Shown here piece after piece: positions 53,401 to 60,691 of a DNA stretch of 64,000 nt (positions are counted from its first letter, which is position 1; each line of letters begins with the position of its first letter). Both the position numbers and the translations under genes were made by a program. The notes under the pieces were generated by a model. That model made no database searches and was not told where the DNA came from. It worked only from the letters and a program-made list of their open reading frames with translations. This stretch comes from Gari tellinella (Eukaryota; Mollusca; Bivalvia; Cardiida; Psammobiidae), in contig OV277871.1 in NCBI GenBank assembly GCA_922989275.2, forward strand, positions 5,580,001 through 5,644,000, read 5' to 3'.

Positions 53401-56249
53401 GTAATAGCTGGTTTGTTTACTGGGGGACCAAATACATTAATGACGCCTATTTCAATTCACATTGTCGGTGTAGAGAATCTGTTCACGGCCCATGGTCAGG
53501 AGTATTTGTTCAGTGGCATGGGTTTTCTTGCAGGCCCACCTATTGCAGGTACATAGCTTGCTTTTTCTTATTTGATAGATTTATTGATTTAAACTCCGAC
53601 AGAAAACAGGAATGTTAATTGATACATTAGGTATACATTCGTGCAATCTGACTGTATCTGCGTATAAATAACGTTACTTCTTCTTGAAGTGCAGCAATAG
53701 TTTTTTCCCAAGTATACCCTTTCATCGCCGGAGTCATATAAAGTCGACTTTACAAACAGTTTTGATCCAGATCAGACACGGCGTCACGCGGCGGCTGGTC
53801 AGGATCTTCACTGTTTAACGCTCGTTTCAATATTTCTTAAATGTTACTTTCATAAAACTTACTTTGAAACGATAATGTAGACAACAATATTGAAACAGAC
53901 GAAAAATTAACGATTAGCGCTTTTGAACGCACTACCCCTGTGTGAAAAGAGCGCTATATAAATCTGGTATAATAATAATAAATAATGAAGGGTGTAAAAC
54001 ATCAGGATTAAGAACCGAAAGGGTTAAAGCTTAACTCCGAAACAGAAATCCAACACATAGTACTACTTTGGATATTGAAACAATTCCACTTAAAGTTTTA
54101 AAATATAAAGTATGACTACTTTGCTTGTTTGGAATCTTCGAGCTCGACTATAAGTTCTGCGCGACCCTGAAACATCAGTTTTATCTTGCTTGTTTACACT
54201 GTACCGTTTCTGTTGCAGGTTTATTGTTTGAGTACACTGGATCGTACAGAAGCAGCTTCATATTTGCAGGTTTGCAATAGTAATCAATATTTGTTTATGG
54301 AAAGTATTACATGTATATCATTATTACTATTATGCTATATTTTTTATCCCACTCTTTCCAGTACGTTCCGTTCAAAAGTGCTTTACAATTAAACACATAT
54401 CAGTTATATTCTTACGCAGAAAAGAAAAACAAACATACTATAGGTACACGTTTTAGACTTGAACTAAACTTATGGATAGATCGGTGGTAGAACGTTAACA
54501 ACCAAGGCAGACGTTGTATATCTGTATCTTTATTTAACCGACGTTAAACCGATATTAAATAGAAAAAAATGATAAAAGAACATAATGCATTATACTTTTA
54601 AGGTATAAAAATAACTAGTTATCGCATTAGCTAAAATAAATTTCAATCTATATGCCTTGTTATGTATCTTATATCATAGGAAGATAAAACAATGTTGATA
54701 TCATACTGTTACTAAAGCTTAAAACATATACCATTTAACTGCTATTTGGGCTAAATAATAGACATCATGCATTTTTTCTCTTTAAAAAGAATTGAGTTTT
54801 TAGATATTGTTTAAACGTCGTGTGGAGCTGAGTTCCGTATTCGGAAGTTTAATTCATAACTCAGGAGTCGCATTTGCAATGCTACGAGTCTCCTTTAGTA
54901 TCTGAGCGGGACCTTGGTCTCACAAGAGCCACGGCGTCATTTGTTGTTATCTTACGTCTCTCTGTGGTACGTAATTGGAATGCAGTTTTGAGATTGGCCA
55001 TTCAAGGCTTTATCAATATTAGTTATGATTTGAAAGTCAATCCGGTATTGCACTGTGTGTCAGTGAAGTTCCTTCAACACTGGTGTTATGTGGTCAAACA
55101 AAAGAATACCAGCTGCACCTTGTTGGACGGTTTGCAATTGATTCAAAGTTGTCTTTGGCAGGCCACAAAGCAGGGATATGCAATAGGCAAGGCTGGATGT
55201 AACAAGAAAATTGACTAGGTATTTTGTAGCATTAGTGGCAAGATATTTTCTGATACTGCCTTTTGTCGTAGTTATGCAGAACAAGATCTACAAACAGAAT
55301 TCACGTGTTGTTCCATGTTCATGTTAGAATCGATGAATAACCCAGATTTTGAGCAGAATATACACAATGTTTATTTCATATCTTTAAACATTTCAATCTG
55401 TTACAATGTAATTCGAACAATGTTACGCTATTTGCTATGGATTTAGGGAGGTCAAACTGTATTTCTGTATCATAATAAAACTTACGTCAATAATTATTGC
55501 AAGAAGTGCAGACCGATTGCAGCTGCCCGCTACTGCCTACAGCACGATGCTATCTAATAAGGATGAAACTGACTGAAAGTCACAATTAGAACATCCTATA
55601 AGTAACAGTGTTAAATAAACTATCGAACAGACAATAAAAATATAATGTGGATGTAGAAAGAGTACACAAACTAGGAGAAGAATTTAATAAGCAAACTTTG
55701 ATTTCGTTCTCATCCTAATGTATATTTATGTTTGATTATAAAATATGTACTATTTTGAAATAAAATATGTTTAAACTAAAGAGTACACAACCCTTTGTTT
55801 GTACTTATTTAAAAACGAGTGTCCGTTCTCTACGTGTATAACTCAATTAAATATATATCAATCTTAAAAACTTCTTAGGCATACCAATGATCAGAGTTAT
55901 GCAGTCAAATCGCATTAGTCAGGTCACAGCTATGACCTGCCATTAGTTAAAAATAGGTAAATATAGTTTGTTCGTAGTTTGTTTTATTTATATCTATTTT
56001 TGTTTACTCTAAATGGGAAAAAAGTAAAAAACAATCCTAACTCAATGTTACCGTGTTTGATTTTCTTTTACTGTTTGTTTGCCAGGTTGTATCAATGTCT
56101 TCGGAGCGATTCTAGCCATAGCTGTCCGACTTTCAATGAAACAAAAGGACGACACTTGCAACACCATTGTTATCAAAGAAGATGTTATTAAACCAGCAGA
56201 TATGGACACAACAGAACAGTTGTTAGTTAAAACACAAAATTGTACATAA
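35284..56249 (+). CDS. Gene B: SLC16 monocarboxylate-transporter-like protein, five exons
   Basis: Exons 35284-35476, 43757-43900, 52724-53548, 54219-54269 and 56086-56249 join in phase 1 to 1,377 bases (458 residues plus stop). The N terminus EDQRWWKWVVLVAVYIG is the SLC16 entry motif with Trp replacing Gly. PVASILVDRFSCR, YFDKNRNFVIALSTAVVG (helix-5 motif with Asn-Arg-Asn rather than Lys-Lys-Arg) and NACGRFLAALLV follow. Helix and loop plan equal gene A, including Asn at the MCT1-4 Asp position of helix 8. Most of the protein is alignable with gene A by eye, so they are a tandem duplicate pair. The introns are much longer (8.3 and 8.8 kb for introns 1 and 2) through retroelement insertions. 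Substrate unknown; plasma membrane location is expected from the family. Confidence 0.88.
35600..35855 (-). repeat. M6 MITE (core beta) with TCCTCA duplication
   Basis: Ends CAGGGCTACCATTTCTCCGG and CTTATGGCAGCCCTG, flanked by TCCTCA on both sides (35594-35599, 35856-35861). Core beta at 35660-35731. Opposite orientation to the copies at 6109 and 6679. Lies in gene B intron 1. Confidence 0.8.
35995..36095 (+). repeat. A/C-rich low-complexity stretch
   Basis: AATAATAATAAAAAAAAACC and repeats of CAAAACAACCCCCCAAAACC. Confidence 0.6.
36096..39329. other. Gene B intron 1, no gene recognised
   Basis: Very AT-rich to 37850; open frames there have the composition of non-coding AT-rich DNA. From 37880 the base composition rises, with a (CA)n run at 38768-38788 and GGGGGTTAAACCTGGGTTTA near 38925. 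This part may belong to the retroelements that follow (3' side of the minus-strand Penelope-like element), but I cannot show it. Confidence 0.35.
39330..41180 (-). pseudogene. Penelope-like reverse transcriptase, frameshifted
   Basis: Read on the minus strand, frames in order are: GPTFRLPALIDFDTCRNHI (41175-40966), YWIPKLHKIPYKSRFIANSS (40716-40444), the catalytic motif-A block YDFSTLYTTLPHTLIKAKL (about 40340-40290), VGIPMGTNCAPLVADLFLYC (40100-40040), RYLDDIFNIDN (YxDD at 39983-39994), then PFLDLDLLINNRIVSSKIYD to ILGHIHFQNLFV (39896-39399). The 'PKxHK' and 'GIPMGTNCAP' blocks are typical of Penelope-like and related non-LTR reverse transcriptases. Several stops and frameshifts separate the blocks (one after the YLDD block), so it is dead. 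No GIY-YIG nuclease domain was seen. It lies in gene B intron 1. Confidence 0.7.
41181..42700 (-). pseudogene. LINE reverse transcriptase, decayed
   Basis: On the minus strand, with many stops and shifts, one can follow NYRGMQLLEQTMDV (about 41760), ALVDLENASNRDPRD (about 41560; LINE 'FVDLEKAFDRVPR'), then VGVNQVETLIPIIFISIVLE with TLSRELSTGFLWE (about 41390-41310; 'VHQGSVLSPLLFIIVLEALSREFRTGxPWELLYADD') and KLKIWKGGKEAKGLRV (about 41225). The YADD site is destroyed. The upstream limit near 42700 is a guess. It directly follows the Penelope-like piece. Confidence 0.6.
42701..43756. other. Rest of gene B intron 1
   Basis: AT-rich, no gene or repeat family recognised, up to the exon 2 acceptor. 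Confidence 0.35.
43757..43900 (+). CDS. Gene B exon 2
   Basis: TTTCAG|GACCTGTGG to GGAG|GTAACA, 144 bases, phase 1. Encodes PVASILVDRFSCRVSIVTGA to GLIG. Confidence 0.87.
44350..44712 (-). repeat. 3' LTR of the Gypsy element
   Basis: 363 bp. On the plus strand it reads from TGTAACGGGCTCTCCCGTCG to CTACCCTGTAACA. Flank outside: CAAAA. Confidence 0.93.
44713..44726 (-). other. Polypurine tract
   Basis: GAAGAGGGGGAGAA on the minus strand, directly next to the start of the 3' LTR, as expected for the plus-strand DNA primer. Confidence 0.85.
44727..45397 (-). other. Gypsy element 3' non-coding region
   Basis: Between the pol stop and the polypurine tract. No open frame of note, so no env or extra gene. 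Confidence 0.6.
45398..49534 (-). CDS. pol: Gypsy Pol polyprotein (protease, RT, RNase H, integrase)
   Basis: 1,378 codons open from 49534 with no ATG at the front (first codon GTG), so it is most likely made only by -1 frameshifting from gag. In this frame: retropepsin LLDSGSMVTF at residues 45-54; RT about 330-520 with KLDLRSGYWQVP and the YLDD site at 478-481; RNase H about 630-750 with Asp638, Glu679, Asp704 and Asp745; integrase zinc site His898, His903, Cys933, Cys936; catalytic Asp964, Asp1023, Glu1059; then a GPY/F-like module (LEVGDRVLIRNLG). The last ~110 residues are Ser/Pro/Gln-rich with SPASPQSHSQ repeats and end in MNSDWDCK. All catalytic residues are present, so the enzyme set looks intact. 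Makes cDNA from the element RNA and inserts it. Confidence 0.93.
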   Translation of the reverse strand: MATFYEGSVEGPEAFRQSGPNLVPLVGNATEAEVSLEGVTCKALLDSGSMVTFLSESYYNAMDPKPKLHALSDFQLDIRGAGDKSVTYLGYAILDISIPSLESPSISVPMLIQPDTRYSKNVPLILGTNVIHHFKPSTLDTSIPTAWKENFSTISESHVIPVRAFCYKAIVVKPNETRTITGSVRKADITLGVTETLDDSHQLNICPRLVKVNPYRSFSKIPVKICNLSSRPVTIRPKGPLCNLHDVDVLRHVDPFEGETSNKVNYDKSLEDLGISIPTSTLTESEVQKVRHFLSKWKHIFSSGFTDLGCTDLVEHTLELEDPTPFKEPYRRIPPGMFEEVREHLLEMIKTGAIRESKSPFSSNIVLVRKKDKSLRFCIDYRRLNNRTVKDAYALPRIEETIDCIAGAKYFTKLDLRSGYWQVPIKESDKPKTAFSVGPLGFFECNRMPFGLTNAPATFQRLMERCMGELHLKECLIYLDDVIIFSDSLEEHFQRLERVFQRLEVGKLKLKGSKCEFFCTEVGYLGHVVSQHGIGTDPEKLRALKEWPIPSSLKELLSFLGFAGYYRRFVPNFANISKPLNDLLVGHPTSKTKSKKTAVSWQWNEPQQRAFDTLIEKLCSPPVLAYADYSKPFVLHTDACGTGLGAVLYQVQDGKQRVIAYASRGLRTNERNYPAHKLEFLSLKWAVEKFHGYLYGNQFQVITDNNPLTYVLTSAKLDAVSHRWLASLATYNFSIKYRAGNQNVDADTLSRLDSVKQAHTGNPSEETVVFPDVLKALMQYHLVKVEQAPSFECLSLNHDAVMVDDGPDLGSILSDIDWPKEQRSDSDIARVIEIVRAGHKLISRRTAMESEVVRSFLREWGNLFLRNDVLYRKGSCRGHPTVQLVLPEPFRDIAFRGLHEEAGHQGRDRTLSLFRSRVYWPQMDNFVERRIRECPRCICRKTKVRTAADLVPVESTYPLQLVCMDFLSLEMSSGGFENVLVITDHFTRFAQAIPTKSQSAHTTAKVLFERFVCHYGFPSRLHSDQGRNFVSAVIKELCEISQVDQSRTTPYHPQGNGMPERFNRTLMNMLGTLEDVQKQNWRAHVPALVHAYNSTRHESTGLSPHYLMFGRHPRLAIDAFLGLEPDVVTHKNHTNYVSDLKKRLDFAYKVATREARKQSQRHKKLYDLRVRNARLEVGDRVLIRNLGTRGKCKLADKWQKEVFLVVDQPHLHIPVYRVRREHGRGGMKTLHWNHLLPFMALPSKDEPHRQPPASPQLDSVRPQLDSASSASPQLDSASPASPRSRSQSPASPQSHSQSPASPQSHSQSPASPQSHSQSPASPQSHSQSPSSPLSHSRPPTSPQSQAPVRHDLGPLADRFRSRREIKKPSWMNSDWDCK
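45545..45725 (-). repeat. 30-bp tandem repeat in the pol C terminus
   Basis: About six copies of a unit reading GACTTGCAGGAGACTGACTA plus TGCGACTGCG on the plus strand, encoding SPASPQSHSQ. Copies differ by single bases; outer ones are more diverged. Confidence 0.8.
49501..49543 (-). promoter_or_regulatory. -1 ribosomal frameshift signal (gag to pol)
   Basis: On the minus strand the slippery heptamer T-TTA-AAC (49543-49537) is in the gag frame, followed by a 7-base spacer and a perfect 10-bp hairpin: GACCTTCTAC (49529-49520) pairs with GTAGAAGGTC (49510-49501) around a 9-base loop. The gag stop TAG (49509-49507) lies in the 3' arm of the stem. Heptamer, frame and spacing all match the canonical X-XXY-YYZ signal. 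Confidence 0.85.
49507..50574 (-). CDS. gag: Gypsy Gag polyprotein
   Basis: 355 residues from ATG 50574 to TAG 49509-49507. The start follows an A-rich leader (minus strand). Residues 1-95 are Pro/Thr/Ser-rich and disordered. About 95-245 form the capsid-like domain (VSKVPKLPEFSGTPGDDFDL ... FYSAVQRPKETVADYSLRLE), the pattern of Gypsy/PNMA-type capsids. About 245-355 is a charged coiled coil (LRKELRKMEQEMKGLEKG). There is no CCHC zinc knuckle. Forms the particle that packages element RNA. It overlaps pol by 28 bases in the -1 relation. Confidence 0.9.
   Translation of the reverse strand: MNTSMSAPLAYYAELLRRSGQYVVSPTNANTFQVAPGSQTFNPAPGTPLFPGASGGYTLFSPHHSTPVPTQQGAPSYATVPPPNRPPVSKVPKLPEFSGTPGDDFDLFKHEINCLSRGRQYGEQSLLEAIRRGLKGKARTVLLHLGENATLPEILMVLEGIFGNVSSAEKTKEQFYSAVQRPKETVADYSLRLEQLIRHCGNLNAETKNEMLRNRLWSGLQDEMLKNMSRYKYESMEDFNQLRKELRKMEQEMKGLEKGVKSDKKEPVVEQKDREVEVNSSMTMVESRLLKQMDEMVGEFKKLGRRVESLEKEMRAVKESSKKVEEGQKKYQDNKKEQKGSEKNLNGWRPSTKGQ
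50575..51853 (-). other. Gypsy element 5' leader
   Basis: About 1.3 kb from the primer site to the gag ATG, ending in a long A run (plus-strand T run at 50573-50599). No coding frame is supported. Packaging signals would be here by analogy. Confidence 0.6.
51854..51871 (-). other. Primer binding site candidate
   Basis: TGGTGGCCAGTGTGACTT on the minus strand, two bases after the 5' LTR end. It begins TGG, complementary to the CCA tail of a tRNA; the tRNA was not identified. Confidence 0.65.
51874..52236 (-). repeat. 5' LTR of the Gypsy element
   Basis: 363 bp, identical by eye to the 3' LTR. Contains the element's promoter by analogy; a clear TATA box is not singled out. Outside flank: AATAT. 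Confidence 0.93.
52724..53548 (+). CDS. Gene B exon 3 (main exon)
   Basis: ATTTAAG|GTATCGG to GCAG|GTACAT, 825 bases. Helices 4-11. The central loop is polar and Asn/Ser-rich and differs most from gene A. Ends AGPPIAG. Confidence 0.88.
53712..54027 (+). repeat. M2 MITE (core alpha), decayed, with insert
   Basis: TATACCCTTTCATCGCCGG at the left, AACCGAAAGGGTTAA at the right. Core 53750-53820 (ACAAACAGTTTTGATCCAGA, CGGCGTCACGCGGCG, GGATCTTCACTGTTTAA). An extra ~90 bp before the right end (GCGCTTTTGAACGCACTACC ... TAATAATAATAA) is not M2. Confidence 0.55.
54219..54269 (+). CDS. Gene B exon 4 (51 bases)
   Basis: TTGCAG|GTTTATTGTTTG to GCAG|GTTTGC. Encodes LLFEYTGSYRSSFIFA. Confidence 0.83.
54770..55350 (-). 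pseudogene. LINE (CR1/L2/Jockey-like) 3' fragment
   Basis: On the minus strand: SIRKYLATNATKYLVNFLVT, SLAYCISLLCGLPKTTLNQL and QTVQQGAAGILLFDHITPVL (55284-55060), then in other frames QYRIDFQIIT and, near the end, TFKQYLKTQFFLKRK. This is the C-terminal region of LINE ORF2 ('VTSRLDYCNSLLxGLPKxxLxxLQRVQNxAARLI...HITPVLKxLHWLPVxYRI...FKxxLKTxLF'). Stops and shifts show decay. In gene B intron 4. Confidence 0.7.
55351..55980. other. Gene B intron 4, unassigned part
   Basis: AT-rich, no repeat family or gene recognised. Confidence 0.35.
56086..56249 (+). CDS. Gene B exon 5
   Basis: GCCAG|GTTGTATC to the TAA at 56247-56249. Encodes helix 12 (INVFGAILAIAVRLSM) and a tail ending TTEQLLVKTQNCT, parallel to gene A's TTEQLLENKQKVT. 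Confidence 0.86.
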
Positions 56250-56409
56250 CTTACATGTACGAAAAGCAAATATTTCTTGGGATGTTTTATATAGTTATAA
56301 CTGTTAAGACGTGGTTAACAGTATTATATTGACAATGCATTATTCACAATAAACGTGTATCCAGCGAGTGTAATATGCCTGTCAATAAAATGCGGATTGG
56401 TAGCATGTA

Positions 56410-56600
56410 GGAGGGTTGTTCAAAAAGTAATGATACTTAATCGATAACTTGAATATAATAAGTGCAAAGTGCATGTATGGTACATCATTTTAAAAAGCAA
56501 TTATTCGCCTACACGATAGTATAATGCACGATAAGATCAAATAGCTCGATAAGTCACAACATTAACCTAAATGACTTCTCCTCGATGACACTGGAACATA
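56410..56600. repeat. Diverged dispersed repeat, copy 2
   Basis: AGGGTTGTTCAAAAAGTAAT to CCTAAATGACTTCTCCTCGA, block for block like 2850-3040. Lies 160 bp after the gene B stop. Confidence 0.4.
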
Positions 56601-57012
56601 GCACGTTTCAGACATTATATTTTGACGTAATAAACTCTCAGAAATACAATTTCAAAACAAATAATTGAAATGTATATCAGTTTATATCTAAATTTTAATT
56701 TAAATGAAATGTTATTTCAATTGAAAGGGTTAACTGACTTAAATCTCATTTTGTCAAAAGTAACATGTTCTAGATCAGAAAATTTACATTATGATTTTAA
56801 AACAGGAAAATCTATTTTCAATGGCTTCAATTATAGACTTGTTCAATATCAAAAATGAGTTTGTGATATTCCTAACTACTTTTATACATAACAGTAGATC
56901 ATTTGTTTTATTATATTTTCAGTACGTGTTTTAATCTAGTGACAAAACCGTTTGACACTTGCATCGGTTAACACTGCTTCAGACAAAATGTTCGAAATCG
57001 ATAATTTGGAAG

Positions 57013-57442
57013 CAGAGCAGACGGCATGTAACACCACAGGTTAGGGATAAGCACGTGTGCAACAGGTTTTCAATATGTAAATGTTGCATAAATAATTATT
57101 CGAATAGGAACAAGATTGCATTGATTTGTCAGCTTCCATATACGTTAGTTTATAAATACCAGGTGGTTTTGACATAGGATAATGAGCAGCTCTTTATGAG
57201 GTGACGTATGTACTACTTTTAAACCAAATTGTTTACAAATATTAAACACTGAAGCCCTCTATTGTTCATAATCTAGCATTTGGAAACAAAGCAGACGACA
57301 TTTGAAAACACATGTTATCATAGCAGTGAGGGATAAACGGATGCTCTGCATGATATAAATATGTAAATGTATGTAGTTATACAATAACGAATGGGAGAGG
57401 AACAAACATGCATTGATTTGTCAAGTGTACTCGTAAGTTAGT
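57013..57442 (+). repeat. Diverged ~285-bp duplication leading into the minisatellite
   Basis: The order AGCAGACGRCAT (M2-like), AGGGATAAGC/AAC, ATATGTAAATG, GCATTGATTTGTCA, ACGTTAGTTTATA and ACCAGGTGGTTT occurs at 57013-57180 and again from 57293 to 57460. Confidence 0.55.
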
Positions 57443-57879
57443 GTATACCAGGTGGTTTAAAAATGGAATTGTGAGTCGTTCTATAAGAGGTGATATGTGC
57501 ACTATTATAACATGTAATTACATAATGTTTAACACTGATGATTTCTCGGGTATACATTGTATACCAGGTGGTTTAAAAATGGGATTGTGAGTCGTTCTAT
57601 AAGAGGTGATATGTGCACTATTATAACATGTAATTACATAACGTTTAACACTGATGATTTCTCGGGTATACATTGTATACCAGGTGGTTTAAATATGGGA
57701 TTGTGAGTCGTTCTATAAGAGGTGATATGTGCACTATTATATCAAGTAATTACATAATGTTTAACACTGATGATTTCTCGGGTATACATTGTATACCAGG
57801 TGGTTTAACCATGGGATTGTGAGTCGTTCTATAAGAGGTGATATGTGCACTATTATATCAAGTAATTACATAATGTTTA
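57443..57879 (+). repeat. 116-bp minisatellite, left block
   Basis: GTATACCAGGTGGTTTAA starts at 57443, 57559, 57675 and 57791, exactly 116 apart. Units are nearly identical. Each has GGGATTGTGAGTCGTTCTAT and GGTATACATTGTATACC, a short palindrome. Confidence 0.88.
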
Positions 57880-58957
57880 TAGGTCGTTTGCAGTTAAAAA
57901 AAGCACGATAAATCGGAGATAACTTTAAAATTAGTGGACGTATTTAAATGAAACTTTGCATACACTTATAATATATCTATACCAACTCTGACAAGAAAAC
58001 TCAGAAGTTTTGATAGACTGACTAAAATCTTTTCTTCTTTGTTTTATATAAATTTTGTGTCGCTGAAAATGGCCATTTACGTGGGTTGTTATTGGCTATT
58101 ACCTTGATCACGTTTGTTTACATGGGAGAATTTCACTAGGTAAAATCTCGTGATTGTTGCTTCTGTTTGAAAGGTTAATCCCGTGCTGATATTGGATTTT
58201 GTAGTTGGTCAAAATTATTTTTGAGGCCCGATTACATTTTACTCTGCTTAATTCATGAACACTTCGTCAGGAAATAAAAAGAAGTGCATTGTTTTTTCAA
58301 ACTGAAGCTCTATCATTCCTACATTATATGTATCAGTGTTCGAGTTGTATTGTATTACGTTTACGTTACGTGTCGTTTCATTTAAACGACCAAATAACGT
58401 TTTTCAAACTGCTCTGGAAACATTCTTTTGAAAACGTGACAATTGTAAGTTGGTGTAGACAACATTCCACGTATATCGTCTGGAATTAACACGTCTTCTG
58501 ATATTTTAATACATTTAGATTTTTTTGCTTTTAGTTTGATAAAGCGTCTGTATGAGTGGCAAATAGTTTGGATCCTAACTAGATCCCGATTGGCTCCGAC
58601 TTCCGATGTGGATCCAACATGTTTGCAAATATGACAGGATGGTCATTTAATACTTTTAACGTACCCCAGTCAGGGCCTCGTTCAGTTAGGTGTAAACTGC
58701 TATGGTATGCGACAGCTTAACGGTGAGGCGTTACCGAGTCGTGCAAAATAGGCGTTGAATAATTTGAAATCACCCATCTAGAAGTTATGAAAAAAACTGT
58801 TTGATTACAGAGTGAAATAAATTGTTCTTTTTTGTCAGAGTTGGTATAGGTATATCATAAATCTATGCAAACTTCCATTTGTCTGCGTTGTCTTGTTATA
58901 AAAATATTTGAAAATTATCGTGTGTTTTTTTAACTGCAAACGACCTTTTTTTTTTTA
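57880..58957. mobile_element. Non-autonomous TIR element in the minisatellite, TA duplication
   Basis: 1,078 bp. Left TAGGTCGTTTGCAGTTAAAA, right TTTTAACTGCAAACGACCT. Imperfect pairing continues inward for more than 100 bp (TATACCAACTCTGACAAG with TTTGTCAGAGTTGGTATA). TA at 57878-57879 and 58958-58959. Unit spacing across it is 116 + 1080, so removal with one TA restores the array exactly. No transposase frame. TA fits the Tc1/mariner type; the left internal sequence includes short frames without recognisable protein. Confidence 0.8.
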
Positions 58958-59205
58958 TAACACTGATGATTTCTCGGGTATACGTTGTATACTAGGTGGT
59001 TTAAATATGGGATTGTGAGTCGTTCTATAAGAGGTGATATGTGCACTATTATATCAAGTTATTACAAAATGTTTAACACTGATGATTTCTCGGGTATACA
59101 TTGTATACCAGGTGGTTTAAACAAGGGATTGAGAGTAGTTCTATAAGAGGTGATATATGCCTTATTATATCAAGTAATTACATAATGTTTAACACTGAGG
59201 TCTTC
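58958..59205 (+). repeat. 116-bp minisatellite, right block
   Basis: Starts at 58987 and 59103, again 116 apart. More diverged than the left block (ATACTAGGTGG, AACAAGGGATTGAGAGTAG). Confidence 0.85.
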
Positions 59206-59284
59206 GCTTAGGTATACACTGTTCTTACAATTGTGTGTGTTTGTTTGTTGCTATGCAAACGTTTGACTCATAGAGTGCTGAGCA

Positions 59285-59465
59285 CTACAGGACAGACAGT
59301 TTGAATCCAGATCGAACGCCGCATTTTCGCGGCGTGTTGTCTTGGTTCAGGTTGCGTGTCACTCGTTCGTATGTGTCTTCAGTCAAAATGTCCAATACAT
59401 AAATATGAGAAAAACAGCAGACGGCCATTTTAAGCAGACGATATTGCAGGAGTGAAAGGGTTACT
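59285..59465 (+). repeat. M7/M2-like right part with worn core alpha
   Basis: GACAGTTTGAATCCAGATCG, CGCCGCATTTTCGCGGCG, GTCACTCGTTCGTATG, then AACAGCAGACGGCCATTTTA and GGAGTGAAAGGGTTA. Confidence 0.5.
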
Positions 59466-59789
59466 AATATGTAGATACCCTGAATATTAACAGGCGAATA
59501 TACAATGTAACATCAACAAGGCGCTATGTTGTGACCACTCATCAGAATCGTCGGTCTGTTACTTTGGTGTTTTGTTGAGACATAAAGGATAAATGTTTGA
59601 CAAAAAAAATCCCTCTATTGTGAGCACTTCAGAACTTGACTTCAAGGGGTTTAATTTTTTGTGTGGGATATACGGGTTGCTTAAAATAAGATGAATTTAA
59701 GTAAAGTAAAAATATTAAAAACGGTTATAACTTTATTATGCCATTTGACTGGACAAGAGTATTTTGTCACGTGCTACAGGAGTGACTAT

Positions 59790-59935
59790 TTCATTTGTTT
59801 TAATACACGGTTGTACTACAACAATGCTTCCCGTACAAACAGTGTAGAGCCAGATCAGACACTGGACAACCCGACGTCTGATCAAGCTCCAAACTGCCTT
59901 CTTCTCAGATACAAACAGAATGTCAGAACTTATTA
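59790..59935 (+). repeat. M1 MITE, decayed
   Basis: ACAAACAGTGTAGAGCCAGA, TCAGACACTGGACAACCC and AGCTCCAAACTGCCTTC are a worn core alpha. TIRs are not recognisable. Confidence 0.45.
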
Positions 59936-59995
59936 CAGGTTGCCGTATTCTGAATTCTATTCCAATAACTCACCTCCCATTACTTGTTTCAAGTT

Positions 59996-60222
59996 TTAAC
60001 AATTTCAGTGCCAGTTTTTCGTGAGCATTTTACCTCTTCACCGTTTAATTATCGATTGCTTTAATTTTGTTGTTTGCAATGTTGTTTCAAAGTTGAAAAT
60101 AAAGCAGTACGACTGAAGAAATTTCAAAACACGTGTCAAACAGTTAGGATCCTGATCAGGTCTGATCAGGATCCAAACTGTTTGCAAACGCGTCTCAAAG
60201 CGTCATTGAGAGCCATACGGTT
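59996..60222 (+). repeat. M2 MITE (core alpha)
   Basis: TTTTAACAATTTCAGTGCC to GAGAGCCATACGGTTAA. The palindrome is shortened: GGATCCTGATCAGGTCTGAT then CAGGATCC. Confidence 0.6.
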
Positions 60223-60229
60223 AATTAAA

Positions 60230-60450
60230 GACAATTGACCTTTAAGGCTGGTTTGACGTAAAGCAGAATGTTCGTTAATGCGCATTTTGCTTTACTTTTA
60301 GTCTGCTTTAAGTGACTATCTGCTAGGCCATAGAAAACAAACACCATGTTTACATATTCATAACTTTATAAATTGGAACTATGTTCTTCATTGGCGTACT
60401 AAATTAGAGGTGTAAAAGGCGTATGTATTGGATAATTGGCTAAACAGGAA
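60230..60450 (-). repeat. M3 MITE, decayed
   Basis: GGCTGGTTTGACGTAAAGCA, GAATGTTCGTTAATGCGCAT, CTTTACTTTTAGTCTGCTTT, then ATTGGATAATTGGCTAAA at the right. Confidence 0.55.
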
Positions 60451-60691
60451 AGAATAACGACTTTCCTAACTATACAAGCAGGGATACAATAGAAGCAGCA
60501 GTGTGTACTCTGGTGATCTATCAAATACACAGTTTATAATACGTTTTGTAAGGAATGAATTCTATAATTGAATGAAATGAATGAACGGATGCATTGTCTA
60601 TATACTGTAACCCTTTCTACTACACATTTAACCGTTATCTTTCATCCTGTCACTGCTATAACACTATCTACTTCATTACTATGATTTATAC

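Noticed and set aside
53548..53560. Ending gene B (or gene A) at the in-frame stop after exon 3
   Set aside because: Both copies have GCAG|GT donors at the same point and conserved downstream exons in matching phase that complete helix 12.
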